Source: Cricetomys ansorgei
Lineage: Eukaryota; Chordata; Mammalia; Rodentia; Nesomyidae
Reading direction: 5' to 3'
NCBI GenBank assembly: GCA_026225945.1
Contig: JAMJFZ010000320.1
Span: 14,449,501 to 14,513,500, forward strand
Length of the DNA stretch: 64,000 nt
The notes under the pieces: model-generated
What the model saw: the letters and a program-made list of their open reading frames with translations, nothing else
Told to the model about the DNA's origin: nothing
Databases searched by the model: none
Translations under genes and position numbers: made by a program
Shown here: positions 62,565 to 64,000 of the stretch, piece by piece
Layout of the letters: the number at the start of each line of letters is the position of its first letter
Numbering within the stretch: position 1 is the stretch's first letter

Positions 62565-62765
62565 TCTCAACTGGTGGGCCATGAACCCTTTGGGGGCGGA
62601 ACAACCCTTTCACAGGGGTCACCTAAGACCATCTGTATGTCAGATATTTACATTATGATTCATAACAGGAGCCGAATTACAGTTATGAAGTAACAACAAA
62701 AATAATTTTATGGTTGGGGGGTCACCACAACATGAGGAACTGTAACATCAGGGATTAAAGGCGTA
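62565..62765 (+). mobile_element. URR1-like hAT MITE, second copy
   Basis: gtggttctcaactggtgggc, then ttcacaggggtcacctaaga and ttatggttggggggtcacca. It retains more of the interior than the copy at 56.3 kb; its 3' end is replaced by a B1-type ggattaaaggcgtagac. Confidence 0.85.
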
Positions 62766-62769
62766 GACT

Positions 62770-63340
62770 ACCACCACCCCCGACAGAAACATATTTTTAA
62801 GAGTCGATTGGCATATACCTTCTTCCCTTTTTCCACTTATCTTGCCTAAGATAGAGCCACTCACTTCCTATAGATAGGGTAGCCATACTATGCCAGAGAG
62901 GAAGAAACCATACAAATGCAATCCGTTCATGCGATTGAATGCCATTCTATCAAATATAATAGTGTATCCACTTTGGAGGGAGATTCACAATGGAACATAG
63001 ATTATTAAAATGCCTGAGAAATCCTATTTAACTTTGGCCTAACTAAAATTACCTGACTACTGGATTCTTCTTCCATAGAACATGCAGACCACCTTGCTGA
63101 ATCGGAGTGTTCTATAGACCCTTGAAAGAGGACACCTTTTTAATGTCAACCAAGGCTCGAAGAAAGCTAACTCTGTGACCCCAGCTCTCCCACTGACCCT
63201 AGCTAGCTGTAGCGACGTGGTGAATCAGGCCTATGCGATAGTAGGCTCTAAATGTGTGATTTCACTGGGCCTGAGTTTCCCATGACAGAAACAGAGACTG
63301 TCTAAATGATTCCACCATCCTTCCCCGCGCTGATACGGCT
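62770..63340. other. Intergenic with a MIR trace
   Basis: 63,170-63,290 has a weak sense-MIR pattern (ccactgaccctagctagctg, then tgggcctgagtttcccatga). The rest is unassigned. Confidence 0.45.
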
Positions 63341-63344
63341 GTGC

Positions 63345-63545
63345 TGGGAGGGTGGGGTGCACACAGGAGCACATGTGGGGATATTGGGGTCTTCCTCAAT
63401 TGACGCTCTCTACCTTGTGTTTTTGAGACAGAGTCTTATCACTGAACCTGGAGATCATAGATGTGTAAGAACCATAACTGGGTGTGAGGGATCTGAACTC
63501 AGGCCTGATGCTCGAGTAGCAGGTGCTTGAACTATCTCCCCAGCC
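63345..63545 (-). mobile_element. B3-like SINE, antisense
   Basis: gggatctgaactcaggcctg to ctatctccccagcctt. Confidence 0.65.
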
Positions 63546-63567
63546 TTGATTGTGATGCTTTATCATG

Positions 63568-63785
63568 AAATTATTATTACTACTATTATTATTATTATTA
63601 TTATTTATTATTATTACTACTACTACTACTGTTATTATTGGTTTTTTTGAGACAGAGTTTCTCTGTTGTAACTCTGGCTGTCCTGGAACTCACTCTGTAG
63701 ACCAGGCTGGCCTCTAACTCATAGAGGTCTGCCTGCCTCTGCCTCCTGAGTGCTGAATTAAAGGCGTGTGGCACCACTGCCCAGC
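63568..63785 (-). mobile_element. (ATT)n and antisense B1
   Basis: An ATT/ACT trinucleotide run (63,568-63,638) is the reversed tail of a young B1 (gagacagagtttctctgttg to attaaaggcgtgtggcacca). Confidence 0.9.
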
Positions 63786-64000
63786 TGAAATTATTCATTA
63801 TGTAAAATGATACTACCGATGGTAAATGTTCGTAAGAGTTCACTTCTCTTAGAGGTAACAGTTAGGATGGGATTGTAGTTATGTGAAAATGAGTAGTTAG
63901 AACAATCTATTAAGACAGACTGCAGGAAAAACACATTGAGAGAGACAGATGGTAAGCTTAGTTTTGAACTTGAAGTGAATTTAGTTCAGTGTTGAACTTG

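Overview
The window is nuclear DNA of a muroid rodent. It has spliced vertebrate genes with GT-AG introns, a CpG-island promoter, and dense rodent SINEs (B1, B2, B3, B4 and ID) alongside old mammalian repeats (MIR, L1M-like LINE, MaLR LTRs, a URR1-like hAT). The youngest B1 copies share an unusual tail (acaacagagaaaccctgtct), which makes me lean to a cricetid (hamster, vole or deer-mouse lineage) rather than mouse or rat. That lean comes from memory of repeats, not from a search. No prokaryotic feature, CRISPR array or operon is present.

Layout. (1) 1-19,525, plus strand: the 3' two thirds of Ccdc38, a sperm centrosome and flagellum coiled-coil protein. Ten exons carry about 375 codons and a stop at 18,926-18,928; the 5' exons lie off the left edge. 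(2) 19,650-23,800, minus strand: the complete four-exon Snrpf gene for the Sm-ring protein F (86 aa). The two genes converge tail to tail, with poly(A) signals about 160 bp apart. This agrees with the conserved CCDC38-SNRPF neighbourhood of human chromosome 12q23. (3) 23,050-24,150: a CpG-island promoter for Snrpf with two inverted CCAAT boxes and a cluster of ETS-like sites. (4) 24,200-64,000: about 40 kb of intergenic DNA upstream of Snrpf. By synteny it leads towards Ntn4, but no Ntn4 exon is recognisable. It is largely repeats: SINEs, MIRs, L1M fragments, solo LTRs, two URR1-like hAT copies and many microsatellites. One of these is a 1.1 kb polypyrimidine tract with higher-order structure.

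The two genes are not known to share a pathway. Snrpf is a housekeeping splicing factor; Ccdc38 is testis-biased. The long open frames in the intergenic half come from low-complexity DNA or antisense SINEs and are not genes. The features most worth a second look are a 108 bp-arm foldback palindrome inside an interspersed repeat (33,282-33,599), the higher-order CCCTT/CCCTTT array, an orphan exon-like segment at 49,833-49,944, unexplained GC-rich segments at about 40.3 and 42.7 kb, and the ambiguous acceptor of one Ccdc38 exon. I found no convincing evidence of a novel biological system.
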